A program made the translations under genes and the position numbers. DNA of 64,000 nucleotides from NCBI RefSeq assembly GCF_036023875.1, contig NZ_CP107931.1, positions 2,976,001 to 3,040,000 of the forward strand, read 5' to 3'. The notes beneath the pieces are model-generated. The model was not told the origin of the DNA and made no database searches. It saw only the letters and a list, made by a program, of their open reading frames with translations. Positions 54,440-64,000 of the stretch are shown one piece after another (position 1 is the stretch's first letter; every line of letters starts with the position of its first letter). Origin of the DNA: Mycobacterium sp. NBC_00419. Its GTDB lineage: Bacteria; Actinomycetota; Actinomycetes; Mycobacteriales; Mycobacteriaceae.

Positions 54440-54718
54440 ATGATCGGAACGATTATCGGAGCGATCGTCGTCGGCTTGATCGTCGGTGCGCTGGCGCGAC
54501 TGGTGATGCCCGGCAAGCAGAACATCGGTGTCATCATGACGATCCTGCTGGGAGTGATCGGCTCCTTCCTGGGATCATGGATCAGCTATCAGCTCGGATA
54601 CGCCAACTCCAACGGCGGATTCGCGATCATCCCGTTCCTTGTCGGCATCGTGGTCGCCGTGGTGCTGATCGGGATCTACGTCGCGATCACCGGACGGCGC
54701 GACCAGGTCCACCGCTAA
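54440..54718 (+). CDS. GlsB/YeaQ/YmgE-family membrane stress protein
   Basis: 92 residues. Three hydrophobic helices alternate with glycine motifs: MIGTIIGAIVVGLIVGALARLVMPGKQNIG is the family signature, followed by MTILLGVIGSFLGSWISYQLG and FAIIPFLVGIVVAVVLIGIYVAI. The family is annotated as transglycosylase-associated, without proven activity, and is induced by stress in several bacteria. ATG 54440 follows GAGGAG. It converges on the lipoprotein gene at 54723 with four bases between. Confidence 0.9.
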   Translation: MIGTIIGAIVVGLIVGALARLVMPGKQNIGVIMTILLGVIGSFLGSWISYQLGYANSNGGFAIIPFLVGIVVAVVLIGIYVAITGRRDQVHR

Positions 54719-54722
54719 GGGG

Positions 54723-55991
54723 TCACCGCCCCGGCGGCGCGAGGCGGTACACCGCACCGGCGTAATCGTCGGTGATGTACACCGCGCCGTCGGGGCCGAC
54801 CACTGCGGCTACGGGTCGGCCCCAGCGGTCACCCTGCTCGTCCTGGAACCCGCCGACCAAGGTCTGCTGGGATTCGAGAGTTCCTGCGTTCCAACGGAAG
54901 AACGACACTTCCGGCGCCCGCGGTGGTTGACGGTTCCACGATCCGTGCACGCCGAGCAGCGCGCCGGAGGCGAAGGGCTCGGGCAGTTCGCCGTCGACGA
55001 AGCTCAGTCCCAGCGGAGCCGAGTGGGCGCCCAAGGTCTGCTCCACCGGTGTCAGTGCCGCGCAGTCGAGTTCGCTGCCGTCGGCGTTGGTCTGGATGTC
55101 GCGGACGAACTCGCCGCCCACGTCGGGATTGCAGTACGGCCAACCCAATTCGCGGTCCGGTGTCAGTCGCGCCAGTGATTCGGGCGGGTGCTCGTTGACG
55201 TAGTCGGTGTCGACGCGGCCGTAGGACGGGCCGGGCCGCGGGTCGGCGACGTTGTCCCGGTTGTTCACCGCGGTCCACGGCGACCCGTCCGGCGCGATCG
55301 CCAACCCGGTGCCGTTGCGGACCCCGGTGGCGAACGCCGCCAACGGCCCGCCGTCGGGCGCAATGCGCATGATCGTCGCCCTGGGCGGCGTCGCGGTCCG
55401 GTCCTGGGCCGAGATGTTGCCGGTCGAGCCGATCGAGAAGTACACCGCACCGTCGGGGCCGACGGCGACGCTCTTCAGCGCATGCGCGTAGGCACCGCCG
55501 AGATCGGGACTGCGCGCGTCGGGCAGATCACCGGCGACCACCCGGCGATCGGTGGCGGTTCCGTTGTCGTAGCGGAACGCGTCGATCTGATTGCTTTCGG
55601 CGACAAGGAGAGTCGCATCATCGAACGCCAAGCCATGGGGCTGGACCAGGCCGTCCAACAGCACCGTGGTGCGGGCCTGTTGCCCGTCGGCGCTCAGTCG
55701 GACGACCTGGCCGTCATCGGGTACCGAGACCAGTAGCGCGCCGTCGGGCGCCCAGGCCGCCAGTCTGGCATTGGGCACGCGTGCCCAGACCGACATCGTC
55801 CAGCCCCGGGGGACGAGCGCCTGGCGCGGGGTGTCCAGCGGCGACTGGGCCAAGCCGGCAGGCACTGTCACGGTGACCGGCGCCAGCCCGCCCGGCGCCG
55901 AAGCGCTCGGGGCGGGCGGCGCAGGGTGGCCGCAGCCCACCGCCACCGCGACAATGGCGGCGCAACCGGTACTAGCCCGCCAAGCCGGCAT
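54723..55991 (-). CDS. Lipoprotein with glucose/sorbosone dehydrogenase-like beta-propeller
   Basis: 422 residues. A lipobox with C20 (VAVAVGC) follows the signal. The GSDH beta-propeller covers the rest: WAPDGALLVSVPDDGQVVRLS, PHGLAFDD, AVGPDGAVYFSIGSTGNIS, GTGLAIAPDGSPWTAVNNRDN, LGWPYCNPDVGGE and AVVGPDGAVYITDDYAG. Such proteins may use PQQ or act as sugar-lactone-type binders; the PQQ-binding residues cannot be confirmed. ATG 55991 overlaps the upstream pirin gene by 20 bp, suggesting coupling. It takes the place of a conserved lipoprotein gene next to the pirin in M. tuberculosis, but is not clearly the same family. Confidence 0.8.
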   Translation of the reverse strand: MPAWRASTGCAAIVAVAVGCGHPAPPAPSASAPGGLAPVTVTVPAGLAQSPLDTPRQALVPRGWTMSVWARVPNARLAAWAPDGALLVSVPDDGQVVRLSADGQQARTTVLLDGLVQPHGLAFDDATLLVAESNQIDAFRYDNGTATDRRVVAGDLPDARSPDLGGAYAHALKSVAVGPDGAVYFSIGSTGNISAQDRTATPPRATIMRIAPDGGPLAAFATGVRNGTGLAIAPDGSPWTAVNNRDNVADPRPGPSYGRVDTDYVNEHPPESLARLTPDRELGWPYCNPDVGGEFVRDIQTNADGSELDCAALTPVEQTLGAHSAPLGLSFVDGELPEPFASGALLGVHGSWNRQPPRAPEVSFFRWNAGTLESQQTLVGGFQDEQGDRWGRPVAAVVGPDGAVYITDDYAGAVYRLAPPGR

Positions 55992-56727
55992 GCATCTCCC
56001 AGACCAGGATCTCCGACGGCGCGGTAGCGGTGACCCGCTGCCCACCCGAGGCGGTGAACCGCACCGCATCGCCGTCGGTCAACGAACCCGCGCCTTCCAG
56101 CGTCACCTCGCCGCGGGGCACGAACAGGTGCAGATACGGCGCCTCGGGCAGCGCCACGCTGTCACCGGGCTGCAGTCGCGCACCATGCAGTGCGGCGTAG
56201 CGGTTGTGGATGCTGATCGCGGTCTCGTTTCGGTGTTGGGGCATTCCGGAGGCGATGGTGACCAGGCCACCGCGCAGCAGTTCGTCGTCGATCTCGAGCT
56301 GCTGGTAGCCGGGAGTGACGCCCGCCTCGTCCGGAACCACCCACATCTGCACGAAATGCACTGGTTCGTCGTGGCTTTCACCGCCGGTGAGCGACCACGA
56401 GTCGTTCTTCTCGGAGTGCAGGATGCCGCGGCCCGCTGACATCCGCTGGGCCAGTCCGGGGTAGATCACGCCCGAGTTGCCGGTCGAGTCCTGGTGGACG
56501 AGCGAGCCCTGCATCACCCAGGTGACGATCTCCATGTCCCGGTGCGGGTGGGTATCGAATCCGGTGCCCGGTGCCACCCGGTCGTCGTTGTTGACCAGTA
56601 GCAGTCCGTGGTGGGTGTTGCTCGGGTCGTAGTGGTCCGAAAACGAGAACGAGTGCTTCGAGTCCAGCCACGAGATCTTCGTCGCGGCGCGGTCGGCGGC
56701 ACGTCGAATGTCGACTGTCGCGGCCAT
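55972..56727 (-). CDS. Pirin-like bicupin (Rv0181c-like)
   Basis: 251 residues. The short pirin subgroup (YhaK-like) is recognised from DSKHSFSFSDHYDPSNTHHGLLLVNND, then DTHPHRDMEIVTWVMQGSLVHQDSTGN with the metal-binding histidines, and MSAGRGILHSEKN. YhaK-type pirins respond to redox stress; no enzyme activity is established. It is divergent from the MarR gene at 56821, with a palindrome between them, and overlaps the lipoprotein gene by 20 bp, so the two are probably co-transcribed. Confidence 0.9.
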   Translation of the reverse strand: MAATVDIRRAADRAATKISWLDSKHSFSFSDHYDPSNTHHGLLLVNNDDRVAPGTGFDTHPHRDMEIVTWVMQGSLVHQDSTGNSGVIYPGLAQRMSAGRGILHSEKNDSWSLTGGESHDEPVHFVQMWVVPDEAGVTPGYQQLEIDDELLRGGLVTIASGMPQHRNETAISIHNRYAALHGARLQPGDSVALPEAPYLHLFVPRGEVTLEGAGSLTDGDAVRFTASGGQRVTATAPSEILVWEMHAGLAG

Positions 56728-56786
56728 GTCATCACCCCTTGGGTCGTTGCCAGCCTAGGTCGCCGGCGATGACCTCGACAACTCCC

Positions 56787-56798
56787 ATGACGTGTCAT
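56787..56798. promoter_or_regulatory. Candidate MarR operator between pirin and marR
   Basis: ATGAC-GT-GTCAT is a perfect palindrome in the 93-bp region between the pirin and marR starts, 22 bp upstream of the marR ATG. MarR regulators bind such short symmetric sites and often autoregulate and control the divergent gene. Assignment is by position. Confidence 0.6.
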
Positions 56799-56820
56799 CT
56801 ATTCCGCTAGGCTGGGTGCC

Positions 56821-57267
56821 ATGACGCAGCGCTGGTTGACCGAGAGCCAACAGCGGGTCTGGCGCAACTATCTGGCCATGGAGACGCGGCTGCAGTCGGC
56901 GATGAACCGGCAGCTCCAGGCCGATTGCGGCCTGTCGCTGACCGACTACGAGGTGTTGGTGGTGCTCTCCGAACAGGGCGAGCTGAGGGTCTTCGAACTT
57001 GCCGAAGAACTGGGCTGGGAGCAGAGCCGACTGTCGCATCAGTTGGCCCGGATGCGTACCCGTGGCCTGGTCGAACGCCGGAGCAGCGACCGCGATCGGC
57101 GCGGTGCCGTCGTCGACATCACCGCAACCGGGCGGCGTTCGTTGGCCGCCGCCGCGCCCGGCCACGTCGGGCTGGTGCGCTCGGTGGTGTTCGACGGGAT
57201 GACCCCGCTGCAGCTGCGTGCACTCGACGAGCTGACCCGCACGGTGCTGGCCCGCTTGGAGCCGTGA
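56821..57267 (+). CDS. MarR-family transcriptional regulator
   Basis: 148 residues. WLTESQQRVWRNYLAMETRLQSAMNRQLQADCGLSLTDYEVLVVLSEQGELRVFELAEELGWEQSRLSHQLARMRTRGLVERRSSDRDRRG is the MarR dimerisation and winged-helix region, with the DxRG wing (SSDRDRRGAVV). One cysteine (C39, DCGL) lies in the N-terminal region, the position where redox-sensing OhrR/MarR proteins carry their reactive cysteine, but the partner is absent. It probably controls the divergent pirin gene. Confidence 0.9.
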   Translation: MTQRWLTESQQRVWRNYLAMETRLQSAMNRQLQADCGLSLTDYEVLVVLSEQGELRVFELAEELGWEQSRLSHQLARMRTRGLVERRSSDRDRRGAVVDITATGRRSLAAAAPGHVGLVRSVVFDGMTPLQLRALDELTRTVLARLEP

Positions 57268-57269
57268 CG

Positions 57270-57307
57270 CAATCCGCCGCCACAGCGTGGGCTGTGACGG
57301 CGGATTG
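57270..57307. terminator. Bidirectional hairpin terminator
   Basis: Arms at 57270-57286 and 57291-57307 pair over 17 bp with a single mismatch around a GTGG loop. It lies three bases after the marR stop and 13 bp before the stop of the convergent haemophore-like gene, so it can serve both. There is no strong T tract on either side. Confidence 0.75.
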
Positions 57308-57319
57308 TCAGGTGGCTGA

Positions 57320-57724
57320 TCAGCCGGCCATGAACTCGTTGTAGGCCGATGACAGCGCCGGCGGCAACACTGTGATGTTGCAGGAACGCTGGACGTCACC
57401 GATCGGGGCCAGGATGCCGCGCAGGTCGTAGTACTCACCCGGGTTGGCGGTGAAGTAGCCGCGCACGTTGGCCGCGGCCTGCGGACGCGGTTGGTTGGCT
57501 GCTGCTGTGAGCACCTGTCCGGCACCGGGATGGGCGGCAAAATACTGCTGGGCCGAGCCCGTCACCGAACTGACGGTGTTGGCAACAGTAGCGCCGCTGC
57601 AATCCGGCGCTGCCGAGGCGATCGGTGCACCCAGAGTCGCAAGTGCCAGCCCCCCTGCCAACACACCGGTACACACCGCCGCGGTCTTCTTGACCGGCGA
57701 AATGCCGTGGAATGTCATGATCAC
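57320..57724 (-). CDS. Secreted haemophore/haem-binding-type protein
   Basis: 134 residues from GTG 57724, or 132 from ATG 57718; the spacing from GGAG favours the GTG. The signal peptide ends near ASA (residue 38). The mature domain fits the mycobacterial MHB haem-binding family (Rv0203-like): PDCSGATVANTVSSVTGSAQQYFAAHPG, then AANQPRPQAAANVRGYFTANPGEYYDLRGILAPIGDVQRSCNI, with a cysteine pair at the ends of the domain. The family takes up haem iron, or is structural only; a haem ligand cannot be confirmed here. Confidence 0.8.
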   Translation of the reverse strand: MIMTFHGISPVKKTAAVCTGVLAGGLALATLGAPIASAAPDCSGATVANTVSSVTGSAQQYFAAHPGAGQVLTAAANQPRPQAAANVRGYFTANPGEYYDLRGILAPIGDVQRSCNITVLPPALSSAYNEFMAG

Positions 57725-58085
57725 TTCTTTCTCCGATTAGTCAATCGGTTGCTCATCCCCGCCCTGAAAACCAAAGTACCCCTGAGGTTTTGCAGCAAAA
57801 ACCGGTTCGTCGTGCACCGGGCGGCACACCCGATTTCGTTACACGGTGCGAGGGTGATCTTGCACGCAGTTTCGCCCACGAGGTTTGAGCGCACTGCCGT
57901 GGCAACCGAATTCCCCTTATGTGCCTTAACAATCAGCGCTGTCCCTTAGGGAATTGTGACGTCGCCCGTAATTCACTGTGACCCGCTGCAAACACGAATA
58001 GCCACCGAAGCGATCGGGTAGAGGGTTGGTAGGTGCAGACCCATGCGCCGACACCATCCGTCACCGCATCAGGGGAGAACCCGAT
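57725..58085. other. Non-coding region between haemophore-like and ferritin-like genes
   Basis: This 361-bp stretch is more AT-rich than average and holds no supported gene. It serves as the promoter area for both divergent genes. It contains TCCCTTAGGGA (57942-57952), an 11-bp palindrome, and GGGGAGAA before the ferritin-like ATG. No IdeR-type iron box was seen. Confidence 0.5.
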
Positions 58086-59045
58086 ATGAGCATTTCCGAC
58101 ACGACCCTGCTCGCGCAGCTGCGCGCAGCACTCGACCTGACCAACACCGAGATCCAGATCGCCGAGACCCGCGTCGCACAGGCCCGCACCGAGGCGGTGC
58201 GCCGGGAGCTGACCCAGAATGCGGCCAACGGCCGCCTGCGCGCCGAGGCCATCGAAGGGGCCATCCGTGACCTGGGTGGCTTTCCCGACGTCATCGGCCC
58301 GTTCTTCGGCCGTGCTGCAGCAGCGGTGAAGGCCCTCACGGAGCAGGCCCAGCCCTTCGAGGAAGCCCTACTGGGTGATCTCGCCCTGGAGGGCCAGCTG
58401 CTCGACCGCGCCCGCTACATCAAGGCGCTGGCCGTGGCCGCCAAGCGTCCCCAGGTCGAGGCCCTGGCCAACCGGCTCATCACCGCACATTCTGCGACTG
58501 TCGACTGGCTGACCACGGTCCTGGCCGAGGACGCCCTCGGCGGCCCCGCGGCCCTGCGCCGGACCCCGGTTCAGGTCATGACCGGGCTGGCGGTCCGACT
58601 GGCCAACTGGCCGCTGATCTCCTCGGTCCGCGGCGTCGACCGCGCACTGCACACGCTGCGCAACGCCCGGCCGGCAGTCGACGACCTGATCAGCCGCGGC
58701 GCGCACGCGGGCGAGGTCGCGGTGAAGGCGGCCGCCGCCTCGCGTGACGCGGCACTGGAGACCGCAGAGAAGGTGACTCGCCGTGAGGGCGCCGACGGCG
58801 CCGCCGACGCGCTGCACTCGATGCGTAGCGCCGCCGGCATCCTGGAAGCCGAGGAGTTGCCCATCGCCGGCTACGACGAGTTGAACCTCAACGAAGCCGT
58901 CGCCGCGGTGAAGGAACTCACCGATCCGGCCGACCTGCGCGTCGTCATCGCCTACGAGGAGACAAACAAGGCCCGCCAGCGGGTGGTCTCGGCCGCGCAG
59001 ACCCGCGTGGCCGCGATCGCGCAGGAGATCGTCGGCATCGACTGA
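58086..59045 (+). CDS. Ferritin-like domain protein of unknown function
   Basis: 319 residues, almost all helical, with long Ala/Glu/Arg-rich helices such as TLLAQLRAALDLTNTEIQIAETRVAQARTEAV and repeated AKxA-type heptads. An N-terminal four-helix ferritin-like bundle is suggested, but a clear pair of ExxH metal motifs is not evident, so iron binding is doubtful. The C-terminal part has coiled-coil character (DAALETAEKVTRREGADGAADALHSM). ATG 58086 follows GGGGAGAA. The ldh gene follows after a 14-bp hairpin. Close relatives are found in mycobacteria from memory; the role is unknown. Confidence 0.65.
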   Translation: MSISDTTLLAQLRAALDLTNTEIQIAETRVAQARTEAVRRELTQNAANGRLRAEAIEGAIRDLGGFPDVIGPFFGRAAAAVKALTEQAQPFEEALLGDLALEGQLLDRARYIKALAVAAKRPQVEALANRLITAHSATVDWLTTVLAEDALGGPAALRRTPVQVMTGLAVRLANWPLISSVRGVDRALHTLRNARPAVDDLISRGAHAGEVAVKAAAASRDAALETAEKVTRREGADGAADALHSMRSAAGILEAEELPIAGYDELNLNEAVAAVKELTDPADLRVVIAYEETNKARQRVVSAAQTRVAAIAQEIVGID

Positions 59046-59056
59046 CGCCGGGCCGC

Positions 59057-59095
59057 GACACCCCACCATCGCGTGACCCATGATGGTGGGGTGTC
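59057..59095 (+). repeat. 14-bp perfect inverted repeat over the ldh start codon
   Basis: GACACCCCACCATC (59057-59070) pairs perfectly with 59082-59095 around an 11-base loop, a stable hairpin in the transcript. It begins 12 bp after the ferritin-like stop. It may terminate that gene, but its right arm covers the ldh GTG (59091-59093), so it may also hide the ldh ribosome site and start. Confidence 0.8.
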
Positions 59096-60044
59096 CGAAC
59101 ATCACGGTGGCAAGGTCTCGATCGTCGGAGTCGGCAGCGTAGGAACCGCCATCGCCTATGCGTGTCTGATCCGTGGCTCGGCGAGCGCATTGGCGCTCTA
59201 CGACACCAATCTCAAGAAGGTGCGCGCCGAGGTGCTCGACCTCAACCACGGCAGCCAGTTCGTGCCGCAGTGCACGGTGACCGGCTCCGACCAGGTCGAC
59301 GTGACCGCCGGGTCGGCGATCGTCATCGTGACGGCCGGAGCCAAGCAGCATCCCGGCCAGAGCCGGTTGGAGCTTGCTGCCACGAATGTGGCTATGGCAC
59401 AACAGCTCACACCGCAATTGCTGGAGCACTCACCGCGCGCCGTCATCATCTTCATCACCAACCCGGTGGACGTCGTCACGTACGCCGCGGCCAAGTCCGT
59501 CGACGCACCGCCGGGGCGGATCTTCGGCTCGGGAACGGTGCTGGACTCCGGGCGGTTCCGGTTCCTGATCGGCCAGCGCGCCGGGGTGGCGGTAGGCAAC
59601 GTGCACGGTGTCATCGTCGGCGAGCACGGTGATTCCGAGATCTCACTGTGGTCGAGTGTGTCCATCGGCGGTGTGCCTGCCGAACAGTTCCGAAGCCACG
59701 GCGCGATCGTGTTCGACGAGACCACCCGGTCCCGGGTTTCGGCGGAGGTGGTCAACGCCGCCTACGAGATCATCGAGGGCAAGGGCGCGACCAACCTGGC
59801 CATCGGCCTGTCCACCGCACGCATCATCGAAGCGGTCCTAGGCAACCAGCACCGGGTGCTGCCGGTGTCGACGGTGCAGACCGGGGCCTACGACATCACC
59901 GGTGTGGCGCTGTCACTGCCGACGTTGGTGTCCGCGTCCGGAGCCGGTGAGGTCCTGCAGGCCCCGATGGCCGTCCACGAACTACTGGGGCTACAGGCCT
60001 CGGCGGCCACACTACGCAAGGCACAGGAGTCGTTGCAGCTGTGA
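59091..60044 (+). CDS. ldh: L-lactate dehydrogenase, NAD-dependent
   Basis: 317 residues from GTG 59091, the normal family length; a GTG at 59073 would add six residues. The Rossmann motif is SIVGVGSVGTAIAY, with D38 after beta-2 for NAD. The substrate loop is GAKQHPGQSRLEL: the Gln, as opposed to Arg, at the discriminating site indicates lactate rather than malate, and R92 is the catalytic arginine. VLDSGRFRFLI holds the substrate Arg, and H179 in VGEHGDSEISLW is the proton donor. Mycobacteria usually rely on quinone-dependent lactate enzymes, so this NAD enzyme is noteworthy. Confidence 0.9.
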   Translation: MSEHHGGKVSIVGVGSVGTAIAYACLIRGSASALALYDTNLKKVRAEVLDLNHGSQFVPQCTVTGSDQVDVTAGSAIVIVTAGAKQHPGQSRLELAATNVAMAQQLTPQLLEHSPRAVIIFITNPVDVVTYAAAKSVDAPPGRIFGSGTVLDSGRFRFLIGQRAGVAVGNVHGVIVGEHGDSEISLWSSVSIGGVPAEQFRSHGAIVFDETTRSRVSAEVVNAAYEIIEGKGATNLAIGLSTARIIEAVLGNQHRVLPVSTVQTGAYDITGVALSLPTLVSASGAGEVLQAPMAVHELLGLQASAATLRKAQESLQL

Positions 60045-60046
60045 GC

Positions 60047-62974
<2,928 letters not shown>

Positions 62975-63089
62975 CCGACTAGTGTTGGCCTGTGGACGAA
63001 TTCCGGTCTGGGGAGCACTGCTCAGAGTGCCCGGTGTACGCGGCGCCACCGACGCGCACCCGTCGTAGTACCGGCCTAGGTTCTCTGTC

Positions 63090-63839
63090 ATGACCGAAGA
63101 CAAGATGCTCGCCCGGATCGCCGCTCTGCTGCGCCAGGCCGAAGGCACCGACAACGCCCACGAGGCCGAGGCGTTCATGGCCGCCGCCCAGCGGCTGGCC
63201 ACCGCCACCTCGATCGATCTCGCTGTGGCACGCTCACATTCGGCATCCCGGACTGCTGCGCAGGTGCCCACCCAGCGGACCATCACCATCGGCGAGCCCG
63301 GTACCAAGGGCCTGCGCACCTACGTACAACTGTTCGCCGGAATCGCCGCCGCCAACGACGTGCGCTGCGACGTCGCCTCGAACTCGACCTTCGTCTACGC
63401 CTACGGCTTCCCGGAGGATATCGACGCCAGCCACGCCCTCTACGCCAGCCTGGTCGTGCAGATGGTCCGCTCGTGTGACGCCTACCTGTCCACCGGTGCG
63501 CACCGGCCGACGCCGACGATCACCGCCCGGCTGAACTTCCAGCTCGCTTTCGGGGCCCGGGTGGGCCGGCGGCTGGCCGAGGCCCGCGAGGACGCCACGC
63601 GTGAGGCCACCAAGGATCGCAGGACCGCACCGGGAACCGCACTTGCGTTGCGCAACAAAGAGGTCGAGCTCCATGACCACTACCGGCAGACCTCCAAGGC
63701 GCGTGGTACCTGGCAGGCCAGCCGGGCCACAGCCGGCTATTCGTCGTCGGCACGGCGGGCCGGTGACAAAGCCGGGCGGCAGGCGCGGCTCGGCTCCAGT
63801 CCCGAACTGCCGGGGCTACGGTCCCGGCTGCGGCGGTGA
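63090..63839 (+). CDS. DUF2786 domain protein (Rv0184-like)
   Basis: 249 residues. The DUF2786 domain is at the N-terminus: DKMLARIAALLRQAEGTDNAHEAEAFMAAAQRLATATSIDLAVARSH. The middle contains KGLRTYVQLFAGIAAANDVRCDVASNSTFVYAYGFPEDIDASHALYASLVVQMV, similar to the DUF7168-like partner domain, and the end is Arg/Ala-rich. Function unknown. The stop overlaps the next GTG by 4 bp. Confidence 0.87.
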   Translation: MTEDKMLARIAALLRQAEGTDNAHEAEAFMAAAQRLATATSIDLAVARSHSASRTAAQVPTQRTITIGEPGTKGLRTYVQLFAGIAAANDVRCDVASNSTFVYAYGFPEDIDASHALYASLVVQMVRSCDAYLSTGAHRPTPTITARLNFQLAFGARVGRRLAEAREDATREATKDRRTAPGTALALRNKEVELHDHYRQTSKARGTWQASRATAGYSSSARRAGDKAGRQARLGSSPELPGLRSRLRR

Positions 63840-64000
63840 GCGCGCGCGACAGTCAGCGCGCCCTCGTCTACGCGGCCGAGGACTTCGTCCGAACGCTCTT
63901 TGATCGCGCAGCCCAACATCATTCGCCCACCATCGACTTCTTCGGCACCCAGCTGACCCTGCCGCCGGAGGCAAAGTTCGGGTCGATGGAATCGGTGCAG
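63836..64000 (+). CDS. Start of a TIGR04338-like metallohydrolase (Rv0185-like), cut by window
   Basis: 55 codons from GTG 63836 to the window edge. The peptide starts SARDSQRALVYAAEDFVRTLFDRA and continues HHSPTIDFFGTQLTLPPEAKFGS, similar to mycobacterial TIGR04338 proteins. It overlaps the DUF2786 gene by 4 bp. The metal-binding part lies outside the window, so the family call rests on the N-terminus and on synteny with Rv0184-Rv0185. Confidence 0.6.
   Translation, partial: MSARDSQRALVYAAEDFVRTLFDRAAQHHSPTIDFFGTQLTLPPEAKFGSMESVQ

Overview
The window looks like the chromosome of a rapidly growing mycobacterium (Mycolicibacterium-type). It is GC-rich, uses many GTG starts, has dense 4-bp ATGA/GTGA gene overlaps, carries a complete mce1 locus and a 13E12-type DUF222/HNH protein, and follows (from memory) the gene order of M. 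tuberculosis Rv0143c to Rv0185. Lineage-specific blocks are inserted into that backbone. No rRNA, tRNA, CRISPR array, insertion sequence or prophage was recognised.

Layout. 1-1094: ClC chloride channel, cut by the window edge. 1169-5040: a CstR-controlled sulfide/persulfide operon (TauE-type exporter, CstR-like sensor, persulfide dioxygenase-rhodanese fusion, type II-like sulfide:quinone reductase) preceded by three near-identical operator-like sites. 5043-11022: a fructose PTS locus, with ptsH, fruA, fruK and a DeoR regulator on the minus strand and ptsI divergent from it. 11059-16846: pirin, a TetR/membrane protein/FUSC operon and an aldehyde dehydrogenase. 17154-21393: TetR, methyltransferase, SDR, haloacid dehalogenase and EamA permease. 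21403-27017: pntB, a fused pntA, DUF456 protein, ptbB-like phosphatase and fadE2-like acyl-CoA dehydrogenase. 27124-33197: two secreted proteins divergent from a NarL-type two-component system, a thioesterase, and a TauABC/SsuABC-type transporter. 33194-35781: LtrA, a 36-codon micro-gene, TetR and an SRPBCC protein.

35786-51037 is the mce1 locus: the repressor Mce1R, fadD5, yrbE1A, yrbE1B, mce1A-F and four mce-associated membrane proteins, almost all translationally coupled. It would make a lipid importer spanning the cell envelope, with FadD5 activating the fatty acid. 51054-64000 holds DUF1275 protein, DUF222/HNH protein, a phosphodiester-glycosidase-like secreted protein, a GlsB-type membrane protein, a sorbosone-dehydrogenase-like lipoprotein with a pirin, a MarR regulator, a haemophore-like protein, a ferritin-like protein, lactate dehydrogenase, SigG, monoacylglycerol lipase, a hydrolase-like lipoprotein lacking the nucleophile serine, a DUF2786 protein and the start of a further gene.

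The strongest candidates for less-described biology are the mycobacterial cst-type operon with its phased operator array, the two-component/secreted-peptide locus, the 36-codon micro-gene, the leader ORF coupled to yrbE1A, the 14-bp hairpin over the ldh start, and the serine-less hydrolase lipoprotein.
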